A stretch of 64,000 bases of DNA from Actimicrobium sp047621345 (GTDB lineage: Bacteria > Pseudomonadota > Gammaproteobacteria > Burkholderiales > Burkholderiaceae_D). Location of the stretch: contig JBLHLW010000013.1 of NCBI GenBank assembly GCA_047621345.1, positions 11,202 through 75,201 of the forward strand. The letters are read 5' to 3'. A program made the translations under genes and the position numbers. The notes below the pieces were generated by a model that saw nothing but the letters and a program-made list of their open reading frames with translations, was not told where the DNA came from and searched no databases. Below are positions 37,364-44,639 of the stretch, one piece after another (the stretch's first letter is position 1; each line of letters begins with the position of its first letter).

Positions 37364-38032
37364 TTAAAGAATCTGGCGCACGTCAGTCATGCCGATTGCA
37401 CCGAGGTTCGTGACATTGAGCTTGACGCCAGTGGCACTAGTTGACACGCTCGACACCTGACCAAACGCAAGCGCCGTGGCACTGACCGAGGCGGCACCTG
37501 CTGTCGCTGCGACATCAAAAGTGTAAGCACCTTCGGCGGCCTTGCTGCCGTCGTCTTTGACGCCATCCCAGGTCAGCGCCAGCGTACCTGCGTCCTTGGC
37601 GCCCAGATCCATCGTGTGCACCGCCACGCCATTGATGTCCCTGACCGTGACTTTGACCTTTTCTGCCGAGGCCGCCAGATCGACACCAAAGATCGACGTA
37701 TTGGATGCCAGCGCAATTTTATTTCCCGGCGCCAGCACGCCATGACCGATCATCCCGGCCGCCTGCACCGCCTGGCCAGATTGCTGACTGGCGATCATCG
37801 ATTCCAATGTCGTGTTCATCTTGTCGATGCCACTGACCGTCGACAACTGGGCCAACTGGCTAGTTACCTGTGCATTGTCGAGTGGATTGAGCGGGTCTTG
37901 ATTTTTCATCTGAGTGACCAGCAGTTTCATGAAACGGTCCTGCGTCGCATTGGCGTTGGCGGCAGCGGTAGTGGCCGGATTCATGGTGGCCAGCAAGGCA
38001 GTTGAAGCGACGTTATTAGTGATGGCAGTCAT
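37364..38032 (-). CDS. flgD: Hook cap protein FlgD
   Basis: The 222-residue protein has the N-terminal FlgD motif QDRFMKLLVTQMKNQDPLNP and DNAQVTSQLAQLSTVSGID, followed by Ig-like/tudor-like domains with VRDINGVAVHTMDLGA and LTWDGVKDDGS. It scaffolds hook growth. It lies between flgC and flgE. Confidence 0.96.
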   Translation of the reverse strand: MTAITNNVASTALLATMNPATTAAANANATQDRFMKLLVTQMKNQDPLNPLDNAQVTSQLAQLSTVSGIDKMNTTLESMIASQQSGQAVQAAGMIGHGVLAPGNKIALASNTSIFGVDLAASAEKVKVTVRDINGVAVHTMDLGAKDAGTLALTWDGVKDDGSKAAEGAYTFDVAATAGAASVSATALAFGQVSSVSTSATGVKLNVTNLGAIGMTDVRQIL

Positions 38033-38050
38033 CGGATTATTCCTGGAGGA

Positions 38051-38458
38051 TTACTGACCAATGGTCAGCGTTTTCAGCAGCAGTGTTTTGGCTGCGTTCA
38101 TTGTTTCGACATTGGTTTGATACGAGCGCGAAGCCGAAATCATGTTGACCATTTCCTCGACAACATTGACATTGGGCATCGACACATAGCCCTTCTCATC
38201 GGCCTGCGGATGTTTCGGGTCATACACCAGACGCGGCGGCGCAGTGTCTTCCAGTACTTTATCGACCTTGACGCCACTGGCGGAGGCATTGCCACCGACC
38301 GGCACTGCACTAAAAACTACCTGCTTGGCTTTGTAGACTTCGCCGTTTGTACTGGTAGTGCTGTCTGCATTGGCGATGTTCGATGCGACCACATTGAGTC
38401 GCTGAGCCTGAGCACTCATGGCCGATCCGGCGACATTAAAAATATTAAACAATGACAT
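38051..38458 (-). CDS. flgC: Proximal rod protein FlgC
   Basis: The 135-residue protein shows the family ends: FNVAGSAMSAQAQRLNVVAS with NIANADST, and MPNVNVVEEMVNMISASRSY. It lies 5 bp after flgB and 18 bp before flgD. Confidence 0.97.
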   Translation of the reverse strand: MSLFNIFNVAGSAMSAQAQRLNVVASNIANADSTTSTNGEVYKAKQVVFSAVPVGGNASASGVKVDKVLEDTAPPRLVYDPKHPQADEKGYVSMPNVNVVEEMVNMISASRSYQTNVETMNAAKTLLLKTLTIGQ

Positions 38459-38463
38459 TACAG

Positions 38464-38910
38464 TTATCCTTGTATGGCGCTGAGCATACTTTTGATCTGA
38501 CCACTGATCATTGTGATGCCGGCTTCATAGCGGATCGCGTTATCCGCAAACTGGTTGCGCTCGACATCCATGTCAACGGTATTTCCGTCGACCGAGCCCT
38601 GCTGAATATTTCGGTAAAGCAAAGGTATACCGTCTACGCCGCTAGAGCCACCGCCAACAGCTTTCGCAGACAGATGCGTGGTCGTGGTACGGGCCAGCTC
38701 GGCCGGCAACACGGCGGCTACCCCTGCTGCGTTCGCCGTGCCACTGCGGGCCAATGCAGATTTCATTGCACTGTTAAAGTCGATGTCCCGCGCTTTGTAA
38801 TTCGGTGTGTCCGCGTTGGCGATATTCGATGCAATCAATTGCTGACGCTGACCGCGCAAACTTAAAGCGGTTTCGTTGAAGCGTAGGAAGTCATCCAGTT
38901 TTCCGATCAT
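38464..38910 (-). CDS. flgB: Proximal rod protein FlgB
   Basis: The protein has 148 residues when started at the ATG at 38910 (MIGKLDDFLRFNETAL), with GGAG 6-9 bp upstream; an eight-codon longer frame exists. RQQLIASNIANADTPNYKAR is diagnostic. First gene of the flgBCDEFGHIJ run, divergent from flgA. Confidence 0.95.
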   Translation of the reverse strand: MIGKLDDFLRFNETALSLRGQRQQLIASNIANADTPNYKARDIDFNSAMKSALARSGTANAAGVAAVLPAELARTTTTHLSAKAVGGGSSGVDGIPLLYRNIQQGSVDGNTVDMDVERNQFADNAIRYEAGITMISGQIKSMLSAIQG

Positions 38911-39081
38911 GGCATTCTCCGTTATGCAGGCCAATTCGATACAGGTCTCTCACACCATGCATAGTACGGAGGTGCTATCTGCGCCTATCAGGCGATCAGA
39001 TCAGGGAAATATGCTCTGTTTGGCGCTTGGCTCAAGTTGCTCGCCGTTACCATCAAAGCTGCTCTTCTCTTACTGACTGCC

Positions 39082-39774
39082 ATGAAAACCCTGTTTGTTG
39101 CTCTCGCCTGCCTGCTGTCACTACCCGCTACCGCCCAGATCAAGGAGCCTCGTCAGGATCCCGGCGCTATTCGCAGCACGGTTGATCGGTTTTTGCGGGT
39201 CCAGTCGGCAGGATCACCCGGCGAGGTTTCCATCACGGTTGGTCAGCTCGATGCTCGTATGAACTTACCTGCCTGCCCGGTTCCCGAGGCGTTCCTGCCC
39301 GCAGGCAGCCGGGTTTGGGGCAAAACCAGCGTCGGTGTCCGATGCCTGGCACCCTCGCCGTGGACAGTTTACGTCACTGCGCAGGTGAAGGTCATTGCCG
39401 ACTATGTCGCCAGTGCCGCACCGCTGGTACAAGGGCAACTTGTCGGTCCGAACGACGTTATGCGTGTGCGTGGAGACCTCACCATTTTGCCTGCGGGCAT
39501 CCTCACTGATACGTCGCAAGCGATCGGACGGACGGTCGCAATGTCCGTTGGCATGGGAAGTCCACTGCGGCTCGATTCGCTGCGCATACAGCAAGTCGTG
39601 CAGCAAGGGCAAGCTGTCCGACTAGTATCAAGTGGTCCGGGTTTTTCGGTTGCCACCGAAGGGCGTGCCCTCAATAATGCGGCGGAGGGCCAGATTGCAC
39701 AGGCACGAACAGCAGGAGGACAAGTCGTCAGTGGTGTGGCGCGGGCGGGCGGCTATGTGGACGTGACTTATTGA
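39082..39774 (+). CDS. flgA: P-ring assembly chaperone FlgA
   Basis: The 230-residue protein starts MKTLFVALACLLSLPATAQ, a signal peptide; a TTG at 39037 is an unlikely alternative. SAF-like C-terminal features include GQLVGPNDVMRVRGDLTILP, GRTVAMSVGMGSPLR and GQAVRLVSSGPGFSV. It helps FlgI assemble in the periplasm. Divergent from flgB with a ~170-bp intergenic control region. Confidence 0.94.
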   Translation: MKTLFVALACLLSLPATAQIKEPRQDPGAIRSTVDRFLRVQSAGSPGEVSITVGQLDARMNLPACPVPEAFLPAGSRVWGKTSVGVRCLAPSPWTVYVTAQVKVIADYVASAAPLVQGQLVGPNDVMRVRGDLTILPAGILTDTSQAIGRTVAMSVGMGSPLRLDSLRIQQVVQQGQAVRLVSSGPGFSVATEGRALNNAAEGQIAQARTAGGQVVSGVARAGGYVDVTY

Positions 39775-39807
39775 TCGCATTTTTGTGGCCACCAGCAAAT
39801 ATAATCC

Positions 39808-39834
39808 TCAAGTATTTTTTGCTTCTGCCGTAAC
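39808..39834 (+). promoter_or_regulatory. Sigma-28 (FliA) promoter of flgM
   Basis: TCAAGTAT, 11 bases, then GCCGTAAC resembles the FliA consensus and has the same layout as the flgK promoter. It starts transcription about 40 bp before the flgM GTG. Late-class expression of flgM is typical of this regulatory loop. Confidence 0.6.
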
Positions 39835-39881
39835 AAGGTCATGACACGGGGTGATGTGCCCCGACCCACCAAGGAAACATC

Positions 39882-40181
39882 GTGAAAATTGATGACTCTT
39901 TTAATAAAACTGGCCCAGTCGGCGTTTCATCAACACCGACCAAGGCCAGTTCGAGCAAAAGCGCTGGAAAAGCCGAAGCAGTCAGTACTGCTTCGACGTC
40001 GGATAGCGTAAAAATTTCAGCACAAGCGCAGGCGCTGGGCGGCAGCAGCACGTTCGATGTCAAGAAAGTCAATGAAATCAAGGCTGCCATCGCCAGCGGA
40101 ACATTTCAGGTCAATCCTGAAAAAGTTGCCAACGGCTTGATCGATACCGTCAAGGATCTGTTGTCGTCACGCAAGGGATAA
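39882..40181 (+). CDS. flgM: Anti-sigma-28 factor FlgM
   Basis: The 99-residue protein uses a GTG start with AAGGAA 5 bp upstream. The N-terminal half is Ser/Thr/Lys-rich and disordered (needed for export). The C-terminal half has FDVKKVNEIKAAIASGTFQV and VNPEKVANGLIDTVKDLL, the sigma-28-binding helices. It holds FliA inactive until the hook is complete and FlgM is secreted. Confidence 0.95.
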   Translation: MKIDDSFNKTGPVGVSSTPTKASSSKSAGKAEAVSTASTSDSVKISAQAQALGGSSTFDVKKVNEIKAAIASGTFQVNPEKVANGLIDTVKDLLSSRKG

Positions 40182-40183
40182 TC

Positions 40184-40651
40184 ATGGTTACGCTCGCTTC
40201 CAGCCCCTCTTTCAGCCTGGCAGAGGAGCAGCAAGTTACACGCAACTTGCTGCAACTGCTGCAACAGGAACAGGGGAAACTGATCGAAGCCAGCATCGCT
40301 GGATTACCTGAACTGCTTCAGGCTAAGGCAATAGCCGTTGCACAATTGACCGCACTGACAAAGGCACGGCACGTTTTGCTTGACGCGGCAGGCTTCGCCG
40401 CCAGCGAGAGCGGAATGCGCGACTGGACTGCTGTCCACCAGCCTGCGGACACCGAATGGCCAGCACTAGTGACATTAGGTGCAGAGGCACGAGAAATGAA
40501 TCGCATCAACGGCATGTTGATAGGCCGCCACATGATGCGCAATCAAACCGAACTCAATATCTTGCAGGGTAAAACCCAGCGCAATAACCTGTACGGAGCC
40601 GATGGTCAATCGACCGGTCCAGGCAGGGGTCGCGGCCTCGCCATTGGATAA
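40184..40651 (+). CDS. flgN: Flagellar export chaperone FlgN
   Basis: The 155-residue helical protein lies two bases after flgM. EEQQVTRNLLQLLQQEQGKL near the start and MNRINGMLIGRHMMRNQTEL near the end match FlgN, the chaperone for FlgK and FlgL. It ends before a two-way terminator. Confidence 0.93.
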   Translation: MVTLASSPSFSLAEEQQVTRNLLQLLQQEQGKLIEASIAGLPELLQAKAIAVAQLTALTKARHVLLDAAGFAASESGMRDWTAVHQPADTEWPALVTLGAEAREMNRINGMLIGRHMMRNQTELNILQGKTQRNNLYGADGQSTGPGRGRGLAIG

Positions 40652-40680
40652 AAAATACGATGCGCCAGACGCATCGTTCT
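40651..40680. terminator. Bidirectional terminator between flgN and the cytochrome gene
   Basis: Perfect 8-bp stem ACGATGCG/CGCATCGT (40657-40664 and 40670-40677) with a five-base loop. T-rich flanks on both strands suit the plus-strand flgMN transcript (TTCTTTGG) and, better, the minus-strand cytochrome transcript (ATTTTTT). Confidence 0.75.
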
Positions 40681-40684
40681 TTGG

Positions 40685-41260
40685 TTAATGCAAGTCGGCC
40701 ATGTAATGACCTAAATTAATGATGTCTTCCGCGTTGAGAGATTTCGATACAGCAGACATGTTCCCGGCATCGTTGGTGCGGTTATGTGCCTTGAAATCCG
40801 TCAACTGCTTGACCAGATAATCGTAGTGCTGACCACTCAATTTGGGAATCTCGTTTTGGCCTTTCATGCCACCCAAATGGCACATCGAGCAAAGATTTTC
40901 TTCCGCTTTGATAAATCCCAACTTGACCCGTTCTGGGTCTGCCTTGAAATCAATCAACACCGGCTTCTGGGCTGCAAAATAAGCGGCTAGATTTTGCATG
41001 TCTTCCTTCGACAGGTTCGCTGCCATCGGTGACATCATCGGGTTGGTGCGCGCACCTTCTTTGTAATCCCTTAGCTGCAGATACAAGTAGCGAGCAGACT
41101 GACCCGCCAGCACCGGAAACATCGATACGGTAGAGTTGCCGTTTGCACCGTGGCAAGCCACACATGCCTGCGCTTTTTCCTGACCAGCCGCGATATCAGC
41201 TGCTTGCACCGGCAATACGGCGGCGGTTAAAAGTACTAACAATAACTGCTTTAGCGTCAT
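40685..41260 (-). CDS. Diheme cytochrome c (c4-like)
   Basis: The 191-residue protein starts MTLKQLLLVLLTAAVLPVQA, a Sec signal peptide (an upstream in-frame start at 41296 lacks a clear ribosome site, while AGGAA precedes 41260). Two heme sites, CVACHG and CSMCHL, lie in two similar halves, as in cytochrome c4-type proteins. Methionines (SPMAANLS; NMSAVSKSL) can serve as distal ligands. It lies downstream of the PQQ dehydrogenase on the same strand and is its likely electron acceptor, passing electrons to an oxidase. Confidence 0.88.
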   Translation of the reverse strand: MTLKQLLLVLLTAAVLPVQAADIAAGQEKAQACVACHGANGNSTVSMFPVLAGQSARYLYLQLRDYKEGARTNPMMSPMAANLSKEDMQNLAAYFAAQKPVLIDFKADPERVKLGFIKAEENLCSMCHLGGMKGQNEIPKLSGQHYDYLVKQLTDFKAHNRTNDAGNMSAVSKSLNAEDIINLGHYMADLH

Positions 41261-41281
41261 GGTGATTCCTGTTAAAAATAG

Positions 41282-41306
41282 AAAAAAAGGCCGCATGATG
41301 CGGCCT
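41282..41306 (-). terminator. Terminator between the PQQ dehydrogenase and cytochrome genes
   Basis: Stem AGGCCGC/GCGGCCT (41288-41294 and 41300-41306) followed on the minus strand by a run of seven T residues. It lies after the dehydrogenase and just before the cytochrome gene, so the cytochrome is expressed by readthrough or from its own promoter. Confidence 0.7.
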
Positions 41307-41338
41307 CTTTCATTTACCTCAATGCCTAATCAATCTGA

Positions 41339-43015
41339 TTACAGAGCGAACACAAATACGCTGTTACCACGCTTGAAATCCATTTGCGAATTTCCACCAA
41401 CCGCGACAGCAATGTACTGCTTGCCATTGATCGCGTAAGACACAGGCGGTGCGTTGACGCCAGCACCGCACTGGAAGCGCCACAATACTTTGCCTGTCTT
41501 GGCATCGTAGGCATTAAACCAACCATTGCCTTCACCAGCAAACACCAGATTACCCGCTGTCGCCAACGCGCCACCGATCATCGGCTGCGGGGTCTTGGTT
41601 TGCCATGCGATCTTGCCGGTGTCGATATTGACAGCGGTTAAATTGCCCCATTGCTCTTCACCAACCGCATTTTTGAATGCACCACCCAGCCATAATTTGC
41701 CGTTCGGATACTTCGATTCTTCGACGTGGTAGGTCATCGGTTGATGCAGATTCAATGCATACGACATACGATTGCTTGCGCTGTAAGCCATTGGCGACCA
41801 CTCGACACCACCATTAGCACCCGGCAACATGCGTGCACCGGTAGCCGTTGGCAAGACCCACATATTTTCTTGCGGAACCATGGCTTCCGAGAAACGGATC
41901 AGTTCGCCATTGCTACGATCATGCACATACACATGGCCGGTTTTACCACCATGGATAACACCCGGAATCATCTTGCCGTTCTTGTCTTTGACATCCACCA
42001 AAATCGGTGGGCTTACCGCATCGAGGTCCCAGACATCATGGGCGATGTACTGATAATGCCATTTGTACTTGCCAGTATTGAGATCGATCGCGACCAGCGA
42101 ATCGGTGTACAGGTTGTCACCTGGACGCTCGGAACCGTACAAGTCCGGCGATGGATTGCCGACCACGAAAAACACGGTATTAGTCGCGCGGTCGACCGAC
42201 GGAGGCATCCAGACGCCGCCGCCAAGGGTCGTGTAAAAGTCAGATTTCTTGGAGAACGCTGCTTTTTCTGCAGGGATATCACGGTGCATGTCGCGACCGG
42301 TTGCATCCGTCGTAGCCCAGACGCCTTCATGACCTTTTTCAGGAATCGTGTTGAATGTCCAAACCAGCTTCCCTGTCTCAGCATCGAACGCCTTGACGAA
42401 GCCACGGATACCGTATTCACCACCGTTGGTACCAATCAAGACCTTGTTATCAACAACAACTGGCGCCATTGTCTCGCTGTACCCTTTTTCAGGATCGGCG
42501 ATTTCAGTTTCCCACAACAGTTTGCCGGTCTTGGCGTCGAGGGCCACCATCTTGGCATCGAGCGTACCCATGAAGACCTTGCCACCGGAAACAGCCACGC
42601 CCTTGTTATTCGGACCGCAGCAGAACGTCGTTACCGGACCCATTTTGTGCTTGAAGTGCCAGTACTCAATACCAGCAATGGCATCAATTGCGTACACATG
42701 GTTATAGGCAGTCGTCAGGAACATGACGCCATTGACAACGACCGGCGCGGTTTCCATCGATTCGACAACAGCGGTCTGAAACACGAATTTAGGCTTCAGC
42801 GTCGCCACATTCTTGCTATTGATCTGTGCTAAAGGATAAAACCGAGTCTGACCGTAATCACCATTGGTATGCAACCAGTTGGCAGAATCCTTGGCCGCGC
42901 CATCAAATGACCATCCGGACGTCGTTAAATATTTAAGAGAAAATCGATAACAGAAAGCCGGAGACAACACCGTTCTTGGTGGTGCAAGCAGGTGACTACT
43001 GGGAAATATCAACAC
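41339..43015 (-). CDS. PQQ-dependent alcohol dehydrogenase, signal peptide missing
   Basis: The protein has 558 residues from a GTG start at 43015; the frame is closed by a TAG 18 bases upstream. The eight-bladed propeller contains the vicinal disulfide motif TTFCCGPNNKG, GGEYGIRGFVKAFDAETGK, SERPGDNLYTDS and the catalytic region HDVWDLDAVSPP. Blade motifs (FDAETGKLVW, YDAKTGKVLWRFQCG) are clear. Homology begins near residue 36 (DGAAKDSANWLHTNG). The preceding residues do not look like the signal peptide that periplasmic quinoproteins need, so the 5' end may be damaged or mis-sequenced. Asp-x-Asp at the catalytic site resembles lanthanide-using enzymes, but membrane glucose dehydrogenases also have it. 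Substrate unknown. Confidence 0.85.
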   Translation of the reverse strand: MLIFPSSHLLAPPRTVLSPAFCYRFSLKYLTTSGWSFDGAAKDSANWLHTNGDYGQTRFYPLAQINSKNVATLKPKFVFQTAVVESMETAPVVVNGVMFLTTAYNHVYAIDAIAGIEYWHFKHKMGPVTTFCCGPNNKGVAVSGGKVFMGTLDAKMVALDAKTGKLLWETEIADPEKGYSETMAPVVVDNKVLIGTNGGEYGIRGFVKAFDAETGKLVWTFNTIPEKGHEGVWATTDATGRDMHRDIPAEKAAFSKKSDFYTTLGGGVWMPPSVDRATNTVFFVVGNPSPDLYGSERPGDNLYTDSLVAIDLNTGKYKWHYQYIAHDVWDLDAVSPPILVDVKDKNGKMIPGVIHGGKTGHVYVHDRSNGELIRFSEAMVPQENMWVLPTATGARMLPGANGGVEWSPMAYSASNRMSYALNLHQPMTYHVEESKYPNGKLWLGGAFKNAVGEEQWGNLTAVNIDTGKIAWQTKTPQPMIGGALATAGNLVFAGEGNGWFNAYDAKTGKVLWRFQCGAGVNAPPVSYAINGKQYIAVAVGGNSQMDFKRGNSVFVFAL

Positions 43016-43124
43016 TTCACCGAAAACCCAAAACTACTTCATTGTTAAGTGAGGTAGCGCACATTCGAGAGTTGACGAACTGGGCAGACTGGTGTTGTTT
43101 TAACAACTGAAGGGTATTTCCCCC

Positions 43125-43427
43125 ATGACTTCTCAAGCTTCCAACGGTGCCGATTTTCAGGACCCCTCCTACAATCCGGACAACTTGCTCAACACGCTGA
43201 TTCAGAAACTCGCGATCAAGAACGACGCTGCTCTCTCGCGCGCCCTTGAGGTCGCTCCACCGGTTATCAGCAAGATCCGTCATCGCCGCTTGCCGGTCGG
43301 TGCATCGCTACTGATACGCATGCATGAAGTCGCCGACCTGTCGATTGCAGAACTGAGGGCACTGATGGGAGATCGCCGCAGCAAGTACAGGGTCAGCGGG
43401 GTGAGGATCCCCTTAGAGCGAAGCTAG
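43125..43427 (+). CDS. Small helix-turn-helix regulator
   Basis: The 100-residue protein has a Cro/C1-like helix-turn-helix at about residues 25-80: LNTLIQKLAIKNDAALSRAL, VAPPVISKIRHRRLPVGASL and IAELRALMG. The basic tail may contact DNA. It is divergent from the PQQ dehydrogenase gene, with about 110 bp between the starts, and may regulate it; that is inference from position. Confidence 0.75.
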   Translation: MTSQASNGADFQDPSYNPDNLLNTLIQKLAIKNDAALSRALEVAPPVISKIRHRRLPVGASLLIRMHEVADLSIAELRALMGDRRSKYRVSGVRIPLERS

Positions 43428-43454
43428 GACAGTAAAGAGTAACGAGAACGTGAA

Positions 43455-43494
43455 GGTGCGCGCCCGGCCAGAAGGCCAACTGGCAGCGCGCACC
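43455..43494. repeat. Large inverted repeat between convergent genes
   Basis: GGTGCGCGC (43455-43463) pairs perfectly with GCGCGCACC (43486-43494), and the loop contains an inner GGCC/GGCC hairpin. It lies between the ends of the helix-turn-helix gene (plus) and the thioesterase gene (minus). It lacks flanking T runs, so it is a possible Rho-independent-like blocker or cruciform rather than a standard terminator. Confidence 0.5.
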
Positions 43495-43525
43495 GCCGCT
43501 AGCATGGCACGCAACGATCTTTATG

Positions 43526-44050
43526 TCAGATCGCAAAAATCAGGCACGTCGTAGTGGCAAACGCGAAGAGCCGGCCTTGCGCATCAGTAATACGACCCTC
43601 AGCAATCGCCGTCTGCCCACCGACGTGCACGGTCTTGCCCTCGGCGCGCACGGGACCAATTTTGTCGGTGATGGCGCGGATGTAATTAATTTTGAGTTCC
43701 AGCGTCGTATAACCCTTACCCGCTGGCAACATCGAGTGCACGGCGCATCCGACACAAGAATCAAGCAATGTGGCCGCGTAACCGCCATGCACGCTGCCGA
43801 GCGGATTGTAATGTTGCTTGCCGGGCGTGCCCTGAAAAACCATCCGACCAGGCTCCCAGCAGATCGGCACGAAACCCATCAACGCTCCGATCGGCACCGA
43901 TGGTAATACGCCATCACCGATGGCCTGCAAAAATTCCAACCCGCTCAGTTCACGCAATTGCGCCATGCTCGATACGCCGGGATCGCCGAGGCGAATACGT
44001 GCTGCGCGCTCGTCATCAAGCCAGGATTGCAGAACGCTGTTGTCACTCAT
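43526..44050 (-). CDS. PaaI-type hotdog-fold thioesterase
   Basis: The 174-residue protein has the hotdog thioesterase core: GTPGKQHYNPLGSVHGGYAA with the HGG motif, then LLDSCVGCAVHSMLPAGKGY, TLELKINYIRAI and VGGQTAIAEGRITDAQG. Such enzymes hydrolyse aromatic or acyl-CoA thioesters. It is divergent from a MarR gene, with a perfect 12-bp palindrome between them, so it may share that regulator. Substrate cannot be told. Confidence 0.85.
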   Translation of the reverse strand: MSDNSVLQSWLDDERAARIRLGDPGVSSMAQLRELSGLEFLQAIGDGVLPSVPIGALMGFVPICWEPGRMVFQGTPGKQHYNPLGSVHGGYAATLLDSCVGCAVHSMLPAGKGYTTLELKINYIRAITDKIGPVRAEGKTVHVGGQTAIAEGRITDAQGRLFAFATTTCLIFAI

Positions 44051-44115
44051 GAGATGGCCACCTTAAAAAATTGTTCGATAGTAGGTCGTTGCGCACGATT
44101 GCACTAGCTGTTTAT

Positions 44116-44127
44116 GTGCATATGCAC
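44116..44127. promoter_or_regulatory. Palindromic operator candidate for the MarR regulator
   Basis: GTGCATATGCAC is a perfect 12-bp palindrome in the divergent region between the thioesterase and marR-type genes. It lies just before a TATATT box (44128-44133) facing the marR gene. MarR dimers bind such sites in their own promoters; binding here is inferred. Confidence 0.5.
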
Positions 44128-44180
44128 TATATTCGCCTCTTTGAATAAATTCTCAACACTTCTTCTTGCATCCTTTCCCG

Positions 44181-44639
44181 ATGACTGCACTTTTAGCCCC
44201 AGGCTGCACCTGTTTCGCGTTGCGTAGCCTGACCCGCACGGTGTCGCGGCTCTACGACTTGCACTTGGCCGGCGTCGGCCTGAAGACCACCCAATTCTCG
44301 TTACTCAAACACATTGCCGCTGCGCCGATGCCGATGGCTCAACTGGCATCGCGATTATCGACCGACCGTACGACGCTGACGCGTAACTTAAAGCCTCTGC
44401 TCGAAGCCGGATGGATAACACTGACGCCGGGCAATGATGCACGCCAACGTATCGTGACATTAACCGACGATGGCGCAGCTAAATTTACCGGAGCGAAGCA
44501 GGCCTGGCGCACGGCGCAGCGCGAACTCGAGCGCACGCTCGGTCCGGAACTGGTCGCGGCACTCCATGGCGACGCAGCCAGTGCAATGCAATTGCTCACG
44601 CCCTTACTTCAAGAAAAGTCCCATGTCCACGACATCTGA
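44181..44639 (+). CDS. MarR-family transcriptional regulator
   Basis: The 152-residue protein has a winged helix-turn-helix: TTQFSLLKHIAAAPMPMAQL, ASRLSTDRTTLTRNLKPLLE and a wing with DARQRIVTLTDDG. The ATG at 44181 is preferred over a TTG at 44166. Its end overlaps the MFS gene by 17 bp, so the two are co-transcribed. It probably represses itself and the transporter, with relief by a small ligand. Three cysteines are absent apart from one near the start (GCTC). Confidence 0.88.
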   Translation: MTALLAPGCTCFALRSLTRTVSRLYDLHLAGVGLKTTQFSLLKHIAAAPMPMAQLASRLSTDRTTLTRNLKPLLEAGWITLTPGNDARQRIVTLTDDGAAKFTGAKQAWRTAQRELERTLGPELVAALHGDAASAMQLLTPLLQEKSHVHDI

